Below, piece by piece: positions 20,986 to 32,057 of a stretch of DNA of 64,000 nt; position 1 is the first letter of the stretch; the number at the start of each line of letters is the position of its first letter. Source of the stretch: Trichaptum fuscoviolaceum (taxonomy: Eukaryota > Basidiomycota > Agaricomycetes > Hymenochaetales > Trichaptaceae); NCBI GenBank assembly GCA_910574455.1, contig CAJSYZ010000009.1, positions 4,729,040 through 4,793,039 on the forward strand, given 5' to 3'. A program made the position numbers and the translations under genes. The notes beneath the pieces are model-generated. The model did not search any database and was not told the DNA's origin. It saw nothing but the letters and a program-made list of their open reading frames with translations.

Positions 20986-22475
20986 TAGCTTTCGCTCACT
21001 GATTACTGCACGCATACATCCTCTCCTCGTGCCTGTGAGGGCCGGTTCAGTAACTTGCCTCTTTGCACATCCGAAACGTCGGTGATGCGTCTCGCGATTC
21101 AAAACCTGGGAGGAGCGGACCTCGGATGCAAGTGCAGCAACCAGTTTTAACGTCCTGCTCTCTGAGCTGGTCATCAGCCACCACTGACGATGAGCTCTCT
21201 GGCATAGCCCTGTCCCTCGGAGAAGGTTCACTCATGATATATGGTGACGGATGTAACCACTCTACCATCACAAATCGCTGAAGAAGTTTGTGTTGTCAAC
21301 TGTGGAGGTGGACGCGTGCGCATGTGTGCTCGCCATTGCTTTAGTCGGTGGGGGAATACGCGTCGGCATAAATCTGCGAGAGAATCCTGGGTCAAGAATT
21401 GGGGCGCCTGCTGTGGGCGCAGTAAATTGCGTAGACGGCAGTGGTTTCGTTCCTCTGCAAAAGCGGTCGAACTCCTACCCCCTTGGTTTCCATACGAGCC
21501 TAGAGACGTTTTACGCGAGCTGCGCGAGGCGTTGAAACCGATAGAACAATTTGAGCGTGCCGAGACAGGCAAAGCGCGAGTCGGCAGATGCGCGGCGAAG
21601 AAAGAGGTCTATCAGAGTTGTACAAGGTCCCGCATGGTGTTGAGAGAGAATCGGGACGTGCAGGAGGAATTCGATGTTGAAAATTGGTAGAAAAGTGAAG
21701 AAGAGAATCTGCGGTGACTTGGGCGTTGGGATACAGTGGTAGTTGAGGAGGAGGCCATGACTACGTCAGTTCGCTACTGAAAAGTCACTTGAGGCCATCA
21801 ACGATATTATAGAGCTTACTCATCTTGGATGATTGGATAAAGTGTGTCTGTAAGGTGGTTCCTGCCCTAGGCTGCCAGTGCCAGTGTGTAAGATGATCCT
21901 GTGTCAACTCAACTGTACATCCTACGGCAGCGGCTGTTCCTTTTTCCGATAATTGCATAGGATGCGATCAATAGTGGAGGGTGCGGGCCAAGATGTAATC
22001 CTGGAGAGCAGAACGTAGTGTTAAACAGAAAATACACCAGGACGTAAGACAACCTGAGGAAGTTCTCTGTTAACGAGCCTGGTTGTAACAGCAACCCACC
22101 AAAAGTTTCCTATGCAGTTTGTCCGTTAGACCGCAGACCGCGGGAGTCCAAGTACGCCTTTCCACACCAGGACCGAAATAAGCGACTTCGCACACAGATT
22201 CTCCTTTCCTCTCACAGAGAACGTATAGCCTCCCGTCCGTAAGAAATTCTTGTAATCTACAATGCGCACTTTTAGGGGGGTAGAGGTTGATGTGATTCCA
22301 GTATGATTGATCAGATGCGAACTCATAAATATGAGAAGTGCCACCTAAAGTACCTAAAGTAAGGGAACTTGAAGGGACGAAGACAAAGACGGAGTAGTTG
22401 TCTTCGGTTTGGCCCGATTACTCGTGAGCCAGCAAAAGTTTTTGCGGACGCCCCTGTAACAGCGAAGGCCCTTCT
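20986..22475. other. Stretch with competing short ORFs, no assigned gene
   Basis: The longest frame is 21241-21690 on the plus strand (149 codons, basic), overlapped by a 114-codon minus frame (21228-21572) and a second plus frame with ACVLAIALVGGGIRVGINL. None has a recognised domain. 21700-22475 shows no supported gene. Confidence 0.25.
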
Positions 22476-22939
22476 CTATTGCCATTTAAAGGGGAAAAGA
22501 TACCTCTGACCGGCATCTTTTATTCGGAGACCAACATCGCAGGATACAATCTCGAGATAATGAGAAGAGGTTGTTAATGTCGCTCGGTTGAGGGATAGAC
22601 GCGAATGGAATGAGAGAATCTCGTTCGGATGTTCTACGATGGATGAGAGAATATGAAGAAGTGCTGGACACCAGTCGTTCATCCTGTATTCTGTTTTGCT
22701 CCATTGCTCTGCGAAACGATACAAAAATTAGAGTTCTGATCTCTACATCTATTTGGTAGGTCACTGACCTGCATAAATTCCATCATCATGAACTCCGATT
22801 CTATTCTCACGTAACCTCCCGTGCTCAATCCCATAGCTATGGTGATAGCATCCTGCACGTAAGCTATCTTTGGTTCAATTCCTCCAAGCGTCCTCACAGT
22901 CCATTCCCTACAGCAATCCTCCGTGGTGGTTCGTGCCAT
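22476..22939 (-). CDS. Hypothetical two-exon protein
   Basis: ATG at 22939 opens MARTTTEDCCREWTVRTLGG. A 62-base intron (22768-22707, GT-AG) in phase 0 joins exon 22939-22769 to exon 22706-22476. The second exon reads QWSKTEYRMNDWCPALLHIL and ends at a stop, giving 133 residues. No family recognised. The intron joins two frames cleanly, which is the main support. Confidence 0.35.
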
Positions 22940-22951
22940 AGCAGTCCATCT

Positions 22952-23245
22952 TCATAGACAGGCAGGATTATTCGAAGCAGCGAGTCGACTGAGATAAAAA
23001 CGAGAAGAAGTTGATCCTCCTAAGAAACAAGTGATGGTATTGGTATCACTGTGGTCGGAAGGACAAACCACATTGAGGATATGCTTGTTGAAAGAAAGAT
23101 GAGCTCTACCGCAAGGCCACCTTGAACTATGCGTATCAGCACATACCCTCCAATGCTTGCTTGAGATGAAGATGATTGTAGAGCATGCCCGTCCGAGATA
23201 TCCGAGTTTGTTGAGGAATGTCTCGTCGCGAGGTTGGAACAGCAT
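22952..23245 (-). CDS. Hypothetical 97-codon ORF
   Basis: ATG-initiated minus frame (MLFQPRDETFLNKLGYLGRA) ending just upstream of the previous gene. It could be a 5' exon of that gene, but the frames do not join without an unseen intron. No domain recognised. Confidence 0.2.
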   Translation of the reverse strand: MLFQPRDETFLNKLGYLGRACSTIIFISSKHWRVCADTHSSRWPCGRAHLSFNKHILNVVCPSDHSDTNTITCFLGGSTSSRFYLSRLAASNNPACL

Positions 23246-23943
23246 GGGTTAGAACATGTGCCGGAGAGTACTAGCCTCAGGCTGGCACCAGCAGTGGCGT
23301 GAGAAGTTTGGCTTCAGATTCAAGTTCCGCATTTAGTAGCCTGACTACCCCATGCCCATCAACTTGAATGACGAGGAGTTGCCAACTTGAAAGCCAGCGA
23401 CCAGCGACGTGTCGTGTCATTGTCTACACTCTAGTAGCTCTCAAGCTTGTTCTTTTCAGCAGCTTGAAGCCCGATCACCTTGTAGTTGAAGTCCCTGCCA
23501 CCTAAATTCTACTAGTAGCTCAGGGGCTGCCACTGGCAGTACTCAGGCTGGCGGTGAGTCAACTTTCAGTCTCCTAGTTTAACTTCATCCACTGACTGAG
23601 ATCTTCAGACTTGTAGCCCGAGTAGTACTGTACTACTACTATACTACTGGCAATTTGATCTCTAAACTTGAAAGGGTTCTGAAACTCGAACCGAACTTCA
23701 ACTTGATACTATTCGGTTCCGACTCCGAGTCGGTGGTGCCGCGCCGGTAGTAGTAGCCTGAGGACCAGTTTTAACTACATCTTGAAGCTGTTGGAGAAAG
23801 CAATACAACCTCCTCTCAGGCTTCAAGTCACAGTTTTGTTCGAAATATCCAGTGAGCCTGCGTTTAAGTTGGGCCCCCTTGTTGGTTCTGACAATAACTA
23901 AATTGTAGATAATCCCAATCAGCAGCCTGAGAAGACTTAGACA
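23246..23943. repeat. Intergenic low-complexity word cluster
   Basis: The sequence is built of reiterated short words: ACTTGAA and its complement, GCCACTGGCAGT, CTCAGGCT, TAGTAGTA/TACTACTA and CCGAGTC. The same words form clusters at 37980-38460 and inside the intron at 39600-39860. No gene is seen. Confidence 0.5.
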
Positions 23944-25341
23944 ATGTATACGTCACCAAATGCCAGTGCATCGAATCCGAGTCGGGGACGGGAAATAGGA
24001 AACATAAATCGGAAACGTACTTACAACAATAGTAGTAACCAAAGTGAGCTCGTTTTACCTCGGACTGGAAACAAAGCCAATTAACAGCCGCCTTCAGCAG
24101 AGCCTGAGGATTCAGGGGAGCCGAGCACTAAGCGTCATAACTTGAATGAGCCGGACAATGATTATCGTGATGCGAAAAGGGCAAAGACGACTGACGTGAC
24201 AAGTAAAGGAAGAAGTCATTCGCACACTGTCAGCGATTCACCAGTGCAACCGCGATCACTGTCAGAGTCAACGCATGGGACGAGAGCAGGACCTGGGCAT
24301 ACAATAAAAAGGAGCATTAGCCAATCTCCGGCTACTTTGGATTCCCTGGTCGTTACTGCAAAAAGTATTTCAGAAGCTATAGAAATTCCAGTTCACACTG
24401 GTACAGATTACAACCAGTCGGTTCGCTCGACTTCAAACCATCCAGCTCATTCAGGGGTTGATATGATTACGAATTTGGAGGAAAATGTTGCAAGGACGAG
24501 CACTGCTACTTCCCCATTGCTCACTGGTACAGATGACATGCAGTCGGTTCGCTCGACTTCAAACCATCCAGCTCATTCAGGGGATGATAGGATTATGAAG
24601 TTGGAGAAACAGGTTGCACAGATGAGCACTGCTTTTGAGGCGCAGATTCAAACGTTGAACACAGCTTTGGGAAAGATGTCTGAAGTGGTCGAGCTCTTGT
24701 CTGCAAATGTTACGGGGGTAAGTAATAAGATCATGTTTCTAAAAAGAACGTCTAATAACCTACGCTTGTTAGTCACGGCCAGCGGGCGACGCTATTAGAG
24801 TAAGGAAGCTCTTGGACAGTCTAAGGTTCTTCTTCATGGAGTCCTCCGCAATTGTCATCTGGTTCACTAGAGATGAAGTGTTCGACACCCTCGCGGCCCC
24901 AAATAGTCTACCCTATAATTACAAGTTCCACGAGATAGAGCCAAAGAAACTCTGGGTGGTCATACGAGATCACTCCCCTCCGAAAGACTACAGCATGCAT
25001 CTAAATTATCGCAAATCGGGTGTAATGTGTATTGCGGAAGATTTCAAGCAAGACTGTGTTGAGGTATTGCAGGCATCCAAGTCGGACCCCTGGTTTCATG
25101 ATTTCCGAATCTTCCTACCGTACTTCCAGGCCCATTTCGACGCCCTTTACGATCTCATCGCAACCATCGAAGACCATCTCCAATCCATCTCAGTTTCGGC
25201 TAATGGACTTATGATCAGAACCGAAATCCGCTTCTCATGGGAAGCACTCTACACACAGGTATCAAAATCAGGGAATTTGCAAGCGAAATATTCGACGCCT
25301 GTGGTCAGAACTCTTCATATTTCACCCCAGACACCCGCTGC
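23944..25341 (+). pseudogene. Gene split by element 2, 5' part (unknown function)
   Basis: A coding frame runs from about 24087 through 24717, crosses a 55-base phase-0 GT-AG intron (24718-24772, branch-like TCTAATAAC), and continues to 25341, where element 2 begins. The open frame can be extended up to an ATG at 23944, but a TAA at 24082-24084 blocks it unless a 37-base intron removes it. The N-terminal part is serine-rich with RDAKRAKTT as a possible nuclear signal, followed by a two-unit 42-residue repeat and a coiled-coil-like region. The second exon has LWVVIRDHSPPKDYSMHLNY. No domain was recognised. The frame resumes exactly at 32058 on the other side of the element. Confidence 0.6.
24397..24648 (+). 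repeat. In-frame tandem duplication, two 126-bp units
   Basis: Units 24397-24522 and 24523-24648 both begin TGTD and share QSVRSTSNHPAHSG; they then diverge into heptad-like sequence. The 126-base spacing is exactly 42 codons, so the duplication kept the frame. Confidence 0.75.
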
Positions 25342-26161
25342 TGTTACGACCGTCGGGAATTGTAGCGGGAAACAGTTTCGGGAAACTGGAATTCGCGACA
25401 AGAACCCGCGTTCGGGAATCTGGATTCGCGACTGGGAACGAGCGTGGGAATTCAGGCGGGAAACGCGCGGGATTCTATCCAGGCGCGTCGCGGGATTCTC
25501 AAGGCCAGCTAGGACTCTTCACTGCTTTGAACGTCAAGTAAGCGGATCCCTAAGGAAGCACTCCACAAGTAAGTATTGCGCAACTAACTACACAGGAGAA
25601 AAGAGAGAGATCGCACCTAAGGAAGCACTCCACAAGAGGTCAAAAGTGGGGTGCTCCTTACGATGCCTACAGCTATTTATCTACTTCGTAAAGACTGTAT
25701 AGTTAATCTACGCTAAGTGTCCTTGCGCAATGCGCACCTATCTACTACAAAACGATACATGCTACGACCGCACTGCTAGGCATGTCTATCCCGTCTCTCC
25801 AGATGGCTACGGCCTGTCCGTGGACGTCAGCGTCCGGTCCGGGGCCGCGACTAGCCAGACTAGGTATGCCAGACTGTTGCAGGTCGTCACCTTGAGGTAC
25901 TAACGGATTAATGAGCGTATGTTGATAAGTGAATGTACGTGTGCCGTGGCGGGTCGTCGTAAATGAGTGTGTGTATGCGTGCATGGTTGCCGGGACGGTG
26001 GTGCGGGATAAGTCACGTGAGCATGGGATCGTGCGATTCGGGAATGAGGTTTCGCGTGTGGGAATCCAATGGCGGGATTCTCCCCGCGGGTTTGTCTGCT
26101 CATGTCGGGATCCTTGGCGGGAAAGTGCGGGAAATGAGAAAAGGAGCCCGGGATCTCGACA
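25342..26161 (-). repeat. 3' LTR of element 2 (820 bp)
   Basis: TG...CA ends. It has one extra A in an A-run at about 25749 and a GTG/CG difference at about 26056 relative to the other LTR. The polypurine tract follows at 26162. Confidence 0.95.
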
Positions 26162-27444
26162 TTACCCCCCTCCAAAGGCGCAACTCCGGGGCGCCAAGCT
26201 TGAATCTTGCTCAGGTCACAGAGCTCGATAGCGTTGACTTCTCGAGGGGCGTCCGGGTGTTTTCGATAGAAACTGCGAATTTTAGCCTTTGCATTACCCA
26301 TATCCTTTGCGGGAATCCATGTATCTTCCGCGCTCGAATATCCCTTCCATCGTACCAAATATTCAAACCTCCGTCTAAACCGTCTAGCATCCAGAACCTC
26401 TTCCACCTCGTACTCCAGATCTCCTTCTACTTCGACTGGGGGCGGCGGGGGTTGCGTTCGACCGGGAATGTCGTCTTCGTGGTATGGCGAGAGCAGCGAT
26501 ACGTGAAATACGGGATGAATCTTCAGCGACGCGGGGAGTTCGAGTTCGTAGGTGAGGTCACTTAGCTTTGCCTTCACTTTATACGGCCCTAGTCGTTTCG
26601 GTAATAATTTGCGCGCTCCTGGTCGCCGAACGTTCGTCGCCTCAAGCCATACTTTATCCCCGACTGCGTACTGCGGGGCCTCGTTCCTGGCCTGATCGTA
26701 GTGCTGCTTCATGCGCTCTGCCGCAACCTCCAAAGCCGCTCTTGCCTCTTCCTGTGCCTGCTGAAGCTCCTGTAGTCGTGCGTCCGCGGCGGGGACCGTG
26801 GACAGGCCGTCGCTCGGGGCAATCGTGAATTCGGGATTGTAGCCGTAGACAAGCGCGAACGGGGATTGTCGTGTTGCCGCGTGCGCTTTCGTGTTGTGCG
26901 CGAATTCTGCCATTGGGAGTAATCCGGCCCAGTTTTCTTGTCGTGTATCTATGAAAGCCCGTAAATATTGTTCCAGCTCTTGGTTTACCCTTTCGGTTTG
27001 CCCATCCGTCTGCGGGTGATACACAGTTGACGTGGTACCCTTGATACCGAGTCGGGAAAAAAGGGCTTTCATGAACTGCGCGACAAACTGTGGTCCTCGG
27101 TCGGATATGATCTGGCGGGGGGTTCCGTGCAGCTTCCAGACGTGCTGCAGGAATAGTTCCGCAGTTTCCGGTGCATCAATGTCAGACGTGGTCGGGATAA
27201 AATGCGCTTGCTTGGTGAGACGGTCGACCACCACGAAAATTGCGTCGTAATCCTCAGATCGGGGGAGCTGGGTGATGAAATCGCACGAAATCGCCTGCCA
27301 GGGGCCCTGCGGGATTTCGTTCGGTTGCAGGAGTCCTACCGGGCGTTGGGATCGGTTCTTCGTGCGTGCGCAGGTATCGCATCCCGAAACGTATCGTTCT
27401 ACGAAGTTAGACATCCCGGGCCACCAGTAGTTGCGGCTTACCAT
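25900..27444 (-). pseudogene. pol: Integrase core and chromodomain of element 2
   Basis: A 514-codon frame starting inside the HHCC zinc region (NYWWPGMSNFVERYVSGCD), through the DDE core (ISDRGPQFVAQFMKALFSRL) to the chromodomain and into the 3' LTR. It is out of frame with the upstream Pol because element 2 has two extra bases (GA) at about 27478-27486 where element 1 reads straight through. Confidence 0.9.
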
Positions 27445-30400
27445 CTCAAACGTTTTCCAACGTCCAGGATGTCCGGCAGGGAGAGACTGTCGTGGTAAGT
27501 CTTCACCACATCCCGGCGAATGGTCTCGTCTTTCGGGACGTAAACCTTACCCTGGTACAGGATGAGGCCTTCCTCGGTGCTCCAGTCCTCAAGTTCCTTG
27601 GTCAGGACTCGAGGCGCCTTGGACTTGACCAACTCGATTGCGTCCACCAGTTCGTCTTCATACTGATCTGACTTACGAATGCGTTGTAGGAGGGCCTGAT
27701 CCCCGTGCACCTGTGTCATTCCCCGACGAATTGCTTTTAGTCGAAACATTTCGGGGGTCAAGAGGGTCCGTCCCGTGTTGTCTTCGCCTTCGGGTTGAAG
27801 ATCGACGCGTCGTGACATGGCGTCGGGTTTGCCCCCGAGTCGCCCTGGGCGATGGCGAATCGTAAAGTCGAAGAGAGTGAGGAACAGACTCCACCGGGCT
27901 TGGCGTCGCGTCAGCGTTCGGGATTCAGAGAAATATAGCAGATTCTTGTGGTCAGACACGATATCGAGTTTATGACTCGCACCTTCGAGATAATGTCGCC
28001 ACTCGTCAAGAGCTCTAATAATCGCGAGTAGCTCCTTGTCATAAATCTCGTAGTTGCGTTCCGCATCGTTGAGGGATTTCGAGAAAAAGGCGACCAGATG
28101 TATCAGCCCGTCGTCGCCTTCCTGGGACAAGACCGCGCCGGTCGCGAAATCAGAGGCGTCGCATTCCACGATGAATTGTCGCGACATGTCTGGCATCATC
28201 AGGACGGGGGCGGTCGTGAACATGCGCTTGAGATAGTCGAAAGCGAACTGCTGGTTTTCTGTCCAGGCCCAGCGAACGTCCTTCTTCAGCAGCGTCGTGA
28301 GCGGTTTGACGATGTGCGAGAAATCCCGAATGAAGCGTCGATAGAAATTCGCGAACCCGAGGAAGGCTTGAATGTCTTTCACCTTTTTCGGGGTAGGCCA
28401 GTCGAGGACCGCCTGTACCTTGGCGGGATCCATCGCCACCTTTCCCTGCGAAATAATCATCCCGAGATACTCGACGGAAGTCTGTTTGAATTTGCACTTT
28501 TCGGGTTTGCAGAACAAGTCGTTTTCGCGTAGCCGTTTAAGGACTTCCCGTACGTGTTCATCGTGCTGCGATTCATCTTCGGAAAAGATTAGCAAGTCGT
28601 CAAGATAGATGATCACGTATACTCCAATGAGGTCTTTGAAGATATCGTTCATCATGTGCTGGAAGGTCGCTGGGGCATTCGTGAGCCCGAATGTCATCAC
28701 CGTTGGTTCGAAATGTCCTGCCTGAGTCCGAAATGCAGCCTTCCACTCGTCGCCTTGCTTCAGTCGCACATTGTGGTAGCCCCATCGTAAATCTAGAGTC
28801 GTGAAAACCTTCGCCTTTTGCAGCGCGTCTACGAGTTCCATCGTGAGGGGAAGCGGGTATCGATTCTTGACCGTGATGTCGTTCAGTCGTCGGTAATCGA
28901 CTACCATGCGCAAGGTTCCATCCTTTTTCTTGATAAAGAAGACGGGAGCCGCTGCAGGGGATTTCGAAGGTCGTATGTACCCCTTGCGCAGGTTTTCGTC
29001 AACGAATTCGCGAAGGGCATCGCGTTCGGCTGGGGCCAAGGGATAGATTTTGCTGTACGGGGGAACCTTCCCGGGTTCTAAATCTATGGCGTGGTCATAC
29101 GGCTTGCGCAGTGGAAGCCTTTCGGATTCAACTTTCGAGAAAACGTCGGCAAACTCACGGAATTCGGGGGGAACTAGTTCTTCGAAGGTTTTCTCGCCTT
29201 CCTTCACCGCAGACTTCTCAGCGATGGCCTGGGAGTGGGTGTACGAGGCGGCAATTTTGTACGCGAAATGGTCGTCCGTCGTGACGAAGTAGGATTCGGC
29301 GTCGTGGTACTGGTCCCAATATTTTTCTGAGTACCGAAATCCCGGTGGGACAGCTTCCCATTCGGCCTGGGTCCTGTCGGGCCCCCAGGGGGTCTCGACT
29401 TCTTCTGCTATGGCGAGGCGGGGAAGCGGGACCAGGCGTTGCTGGTTGTCACACTGGGGCGGGCAGCGGTTGAGATCGACCACATCGTTGGTCCAGTCAA
29501 TGGTTGGGTTATGGTGCCGCAACCAGTCGATCCCCATGATAATATCGTCGTCGCCAATATCCGCGACGGCCATGGTCAACTGTTCTAAGTGTCCCTTCAT
29601 CTCGACGTTGAGGACTACTTCCTTGGTGATGCGTCCAATCGCGTTCGGGGAATTGTCTGCGTTTCGCAAAAGTATCGGGATTACCAAGTCCCGGGTCTGG
29701 AGTCCGTGTCGCGAAACGTAGCGGGAATTTATGAAAGTTCCCGACGCACCGCTGTCTAACATTACTGTGGCTAAGGCATCCGTCTTTCCGTCGCTAACCT
29801 GTACCGGGAACTTCAAATGTCGTCGAAGACGACGGTCTATTGTAGAGATGGTTAAATACAAGGGACCATTATTAAGAGAGTTCTTCGGCCACAAGGGCGG
29901 TTGGGTCGTATAGGGCGCGACTGAGCAATACGACCCTACTGAAAATCCGCTGGGGGCGGGGCTTCGGGATTGTGAACGTTCTTGGCGGCGGGCGTCATGG
30001 CGGCGAATGCGTTCTGTAGCACGGACTGCTGCACATTCTGGACGTACTGTTCCGCCATACGTTTGAGCGTTTCTTCGAACGACTGGAGCGCGGGGGGGCG
30101 ATGGGCTCGACGGGGACGTGGATTTCGTCGCCTTTAGGTTTCGGGATGGCGGTCGCGTTGGGCAATCGCTCACCAAATGGTCTTTCTCTCCGCAGTAGTA
30201 GCATAGTCCCTTACTCCTGCGCTCCCGGCGCACCCTGTCAATCTCCATTGCGTTGGGATCCTTCGTCGAGCTTGCGCCCGCAGTCGGGATCGTACGCGGA
30301 GCTGAACTAGTGGTGCCGGGATTGCTTCGGGGCGTAGCCGCTGGCTTTGATACTGGTCCATAGGCGTGTGCGAGCCTTAGCTTCTCGTCCGTCTCGGAAA

Positions 30401-31145
30401 CCCAGTTGACGTAGGCATCAAATTTCATATCCTTCGCCTCTGTGCTGGCGATGTGCTGGCGAACCTGGTCTTTGAGTCCCTTCCGGAACATGTCGAGGTA
30501 GATGACATCCGTCGTTGCGTCCTTGGGCCACCCGGTGAGGGCTTGGAGGGCACGGAATTGCGACGCAAACTCGGCGACCGTTCCTGTCTGGCGTAGGCGC
30601 ATCAGCTTGTCGGCTGCGGCTTTGTCTGCATCGATTTCCCCGTAAGAGGCGCGAAGGGCGGCGAACAGGGCCTCCAGGCTGGCGGCTTCTGGCGGTGTCG
30701 GGATGTCCTGGAGTCGATCTAGAATGGGTCGTGCCCAGTCTTGCGCCGGCCCCCGCAGTAGCATCAGAGCAAATGCGACCTTGCGGGTTTTGTCTAGTCC
30801 CGGATGTTGTCCGAACAGGTAGAGCTTAATCTGGTGAATCCAGTTCTCCAGCTTGGCTCGTTCGCCTTCGAAGGTGTCGGGAAGCTTCATCTTGAGCCCG
30901 GCTCCGCCCCCAGACGGGGAGGCGGGCTGACTCGCGATTTGGGCTTCTAACGCCCGGTTGGCGTGCTTGAGCTGGGCGACTGTGTTCTGGACCTGATTGT
31001 GTTCGTTGACTAGCTTAGAGTAGCGCTTTTCGAGGGTGTCGAGGCGATCAAGGATGGGCTGGAGTTTGTCTTCCTCCATCGAGGAGCTAGGGGACGGGAA
31101 AGCGAAGGTGTCTGCGAGTCCTCCCCATTCCTGGTGGGACGACAT
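27438..31145 (-). CDS. gag-pol: Gag-protease-RT-RNase H polyprotein of element 2 (integrase truncated)
   Basis: A 1235-codon open frame: Gag with CCHC knuckle (~residues 340-355), protease LDSGASGTFINSR, linker, RT with VDYRRLND and YLDDLLIFS, RNase H with VECDASDFATGAVL, then the integrase zinc region, ending early in YHDSLSLPD and missense codons. Gag and pol are fused by a seventh G at 30092-30098 (six in element 1). Before that base the gag frame would stop at 29936-29938. About 20 residues at the junction therefore differ from element 1. This is the best preserved coding copy in the window but lacks a usable integrase. Confidence 0.9.
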   Translation of the reverse strand: MSSHQEWGGLADTFAFPSPSSSMEEDKLQPILDRLDTLEKRYSKLVNEHNQVQNTVAQLKHANRALEAQIASQPASPSGGGAGLKMKLPDTFEGERAKLENWIHQIKLYLFGQHPGLDKTRKVAFALMLLRGPAQDWARPILDRLQDIPTPPEAASLEALFAALRASYGEIDADKAAADKLMRLRQTGTVAEFASQFRALQALTGWPKDATTDVIYLDMFRKGLKDQVRQHIASTEAKDMKFDAYVNWVSETDEKLRLAHAYGPVSKPAATPRSNPGTTSSAPRTIPTAGASSTKDPNAMEIDRVRRERRSKGLCYYCGEKDHLVSDCPTRPPSRNLKATKSTSPSSPSPPRAPVVRRNAQTYGGTVRPECAAVRATERIRRHDARRQERSQSRSPAPSGFSVGSYCSVAPYTTQPPLWPKNSLNNGPLYLTISTIDRRLRRHLKFPVQVSDGKTDALATVMLDSGASGTFINSRYVSRHGLQTRDLVIPILLRNADNSPNAIGRITKEVVLNVEMKGHLEQLTMAVADIGDDDIIMGIDWLRHHNPTIDWTNDVVDLNRCPPQCDNQQRLVPLPRLAIAEEVETPWGPDRTQAEWEAVPPGFRYSEKYWDQYHDAESYFVTTDDHFAYKIAASYTHSQAIAEKSAVKEGEKTFEELVPPEFREFADVFSKVESERLPLRKPYDHAIDLEPGKVPPYSKIYPLAPAERDALREFVDENLRKGYIRPSKSPAAAPVFFIKKKDGTLRMVVDYRRLNDITVKNRYPLPLTMELVDALQKAKVFTTLDLRWGYHNVRLKQGDEWKAAFRTQAGHFEPTVMTFGLTNAPATFQHMMNDIFKDLIGVYVIIYLDDLLIFSEDESQHDEHVREVLKRLRENDLFCKPEKCKFKQTSVEYLGMIISQGKVAMDPAKVQAVLDWPTPKKVKDIQAFLGFANFYRRFIRDFSHIVKPLTTLLKKDVRWAWTENQQFAFDYLKRMFTTAPVLMMPDMSRQFIVECDASDFATGAVLSQEGDDGLIHLVAFFSKSLNDAERNYEIYDKELLAIIRALDEWRHYLEGASHKLDIVSDHKNLLYFSESRTLTRRQARWSLFLTLFDFTIRHRPGRLGGKPDAMSRRVDLQPEGEDNTGRTLLTPEMFRLKAIRRGMTQVHGDQALLQRIRKSDQYEDELVDAIELVKSKAPRVLTKELEDWSTEEGLILYQGKVYVPKDETIRRDVVKTYHDSLSLPDILDVGKRLRW

Positions 31146-31221
31146 CGCGGGTCGGCGGTACGGGTGCGGGGGTAGAAGTAAAGAGCGTGAGGGTGTCGAG
31201 TCCGAGCGGCGGTGAGCCAGG

Positions 31222-31232
31222 ACTTTTGACCT
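31222..31232 (-). other. Candidate self-primer binding site of element 2
   Basis: AGGTCAAAAGT on the minus strand, two bases inside the 5' LTR; its exact complement in the LTR is at 31530-31540, behind the same TATA-like box. Identical to element 1. Confidence 0.7.
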
Positions 31233-31234
31233 AA

Positions 31235-32052
31235 TGTTACGACCGTCGGGAATTGTAGCGGGAAACAGTTTCGGGAAACTGGAATTCGCGACAAGAACCC
31301 GCGTTCGGGAATCTGGATTCGCGACTGGGAACGAGCGTGGGAATTCAGGCGGGAAACGCGCGGGATTCTATCCAGGCGCGTTGCGGGATTCTCAAGGCCA
31401 GCTAGGACTCTTCACTGCTTTGAACGTCAAGTAAGCGGATCCCTAAGGAAGCACTCCACAAGTAAGTATTGCGCAACTAACTACACAGGAGAAAAGAGAG
31501 AGATCGCACCTAAGGAAGCACTCCACAAGAGGTCAAAAGTGGGGTGCTCCTTACGATGCCTACAGCTATTTATCTACTTCGTAAAGACTGTATAGTTAAT
31601 CTACGCTAAGTGTCCTTGCGCAATGCGCACCTATCTACTACAAACGATACATGCTACGACCGCACTGCTAGGCATGTCTATCCCGTCTCTCCAGATGGCT
31701 ACGGCCTGTCCGTGGACGTCAGTGTCCGGTCCGGGGCCGCGACTAGCCAGACTAGGTATGCCAGACTGTTGCAGGTCGTCACCTTGAGGTACTAACGGAT
31801 TAATGAGCGTATGTTGATAAGTGAATGTACATGTGCCGTGGCGGGTCGTCGTAAATGAGTGTGTGTATGCGTGCATGGTTGCCGGGACGGTGGTGCGGGA
31901 TAAGTCACGTGAGCATGGGATCGTGCGATTCGGGAATGAGGTTTCGCGCGGGGAATCCAATGGCGGGATTCTCCCCGCGGGTTTGTCTGCTCATGTCGGG
32001 ATCCTTGGCGGGAAAGTGCGGGAAATGAGAAAAGGAGCCCGGGATCTCGACA
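31235..32052 (-). repeat. 5' LTR of element 2 (818 bp)
   Basis: Same ends as the other LTRs. Its outer end abuts the second GCTGC target copy (32053-32057), after which the interrupted host frame resumes. Confidence 0.95.
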
Positions 32053-32057
32053 GCTGC

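Larger units (their letters stand above)
25342..32052 (-). mobile_element. Ty3/gypsy chromodomain LTR retrotransposon, element 2
   Basis: Same family and orientation as element 1. LTRs are 25342-26161 (820 bp) and 31235-32052 (818 bp), with about five differences noticed. The duplication GCTGC lies at 25337-25341 and 32053-32057. The LTRs differ from those of element 1 by a deletion in the GGGGGATC repeat region, so the two are separate insertions of a slightly different subtype. Gag, protease, RT and RNase H are one open frame; a two-base insertion breaks the integrase. Confidence 0.95.

Noticed and set aside
21241..21690. A 149-codon plus-strand gene
   Set aside because: It has overlapping frames of similar length on both strands, basic composition, no domain and no supporting introns; left as an unassigned stretch.
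24812..25702. A single 296-codon ORF running from the split gene into element 2
   Set aside because: The last ~120 codons are LTR sequence; the true gene continues at 32058.
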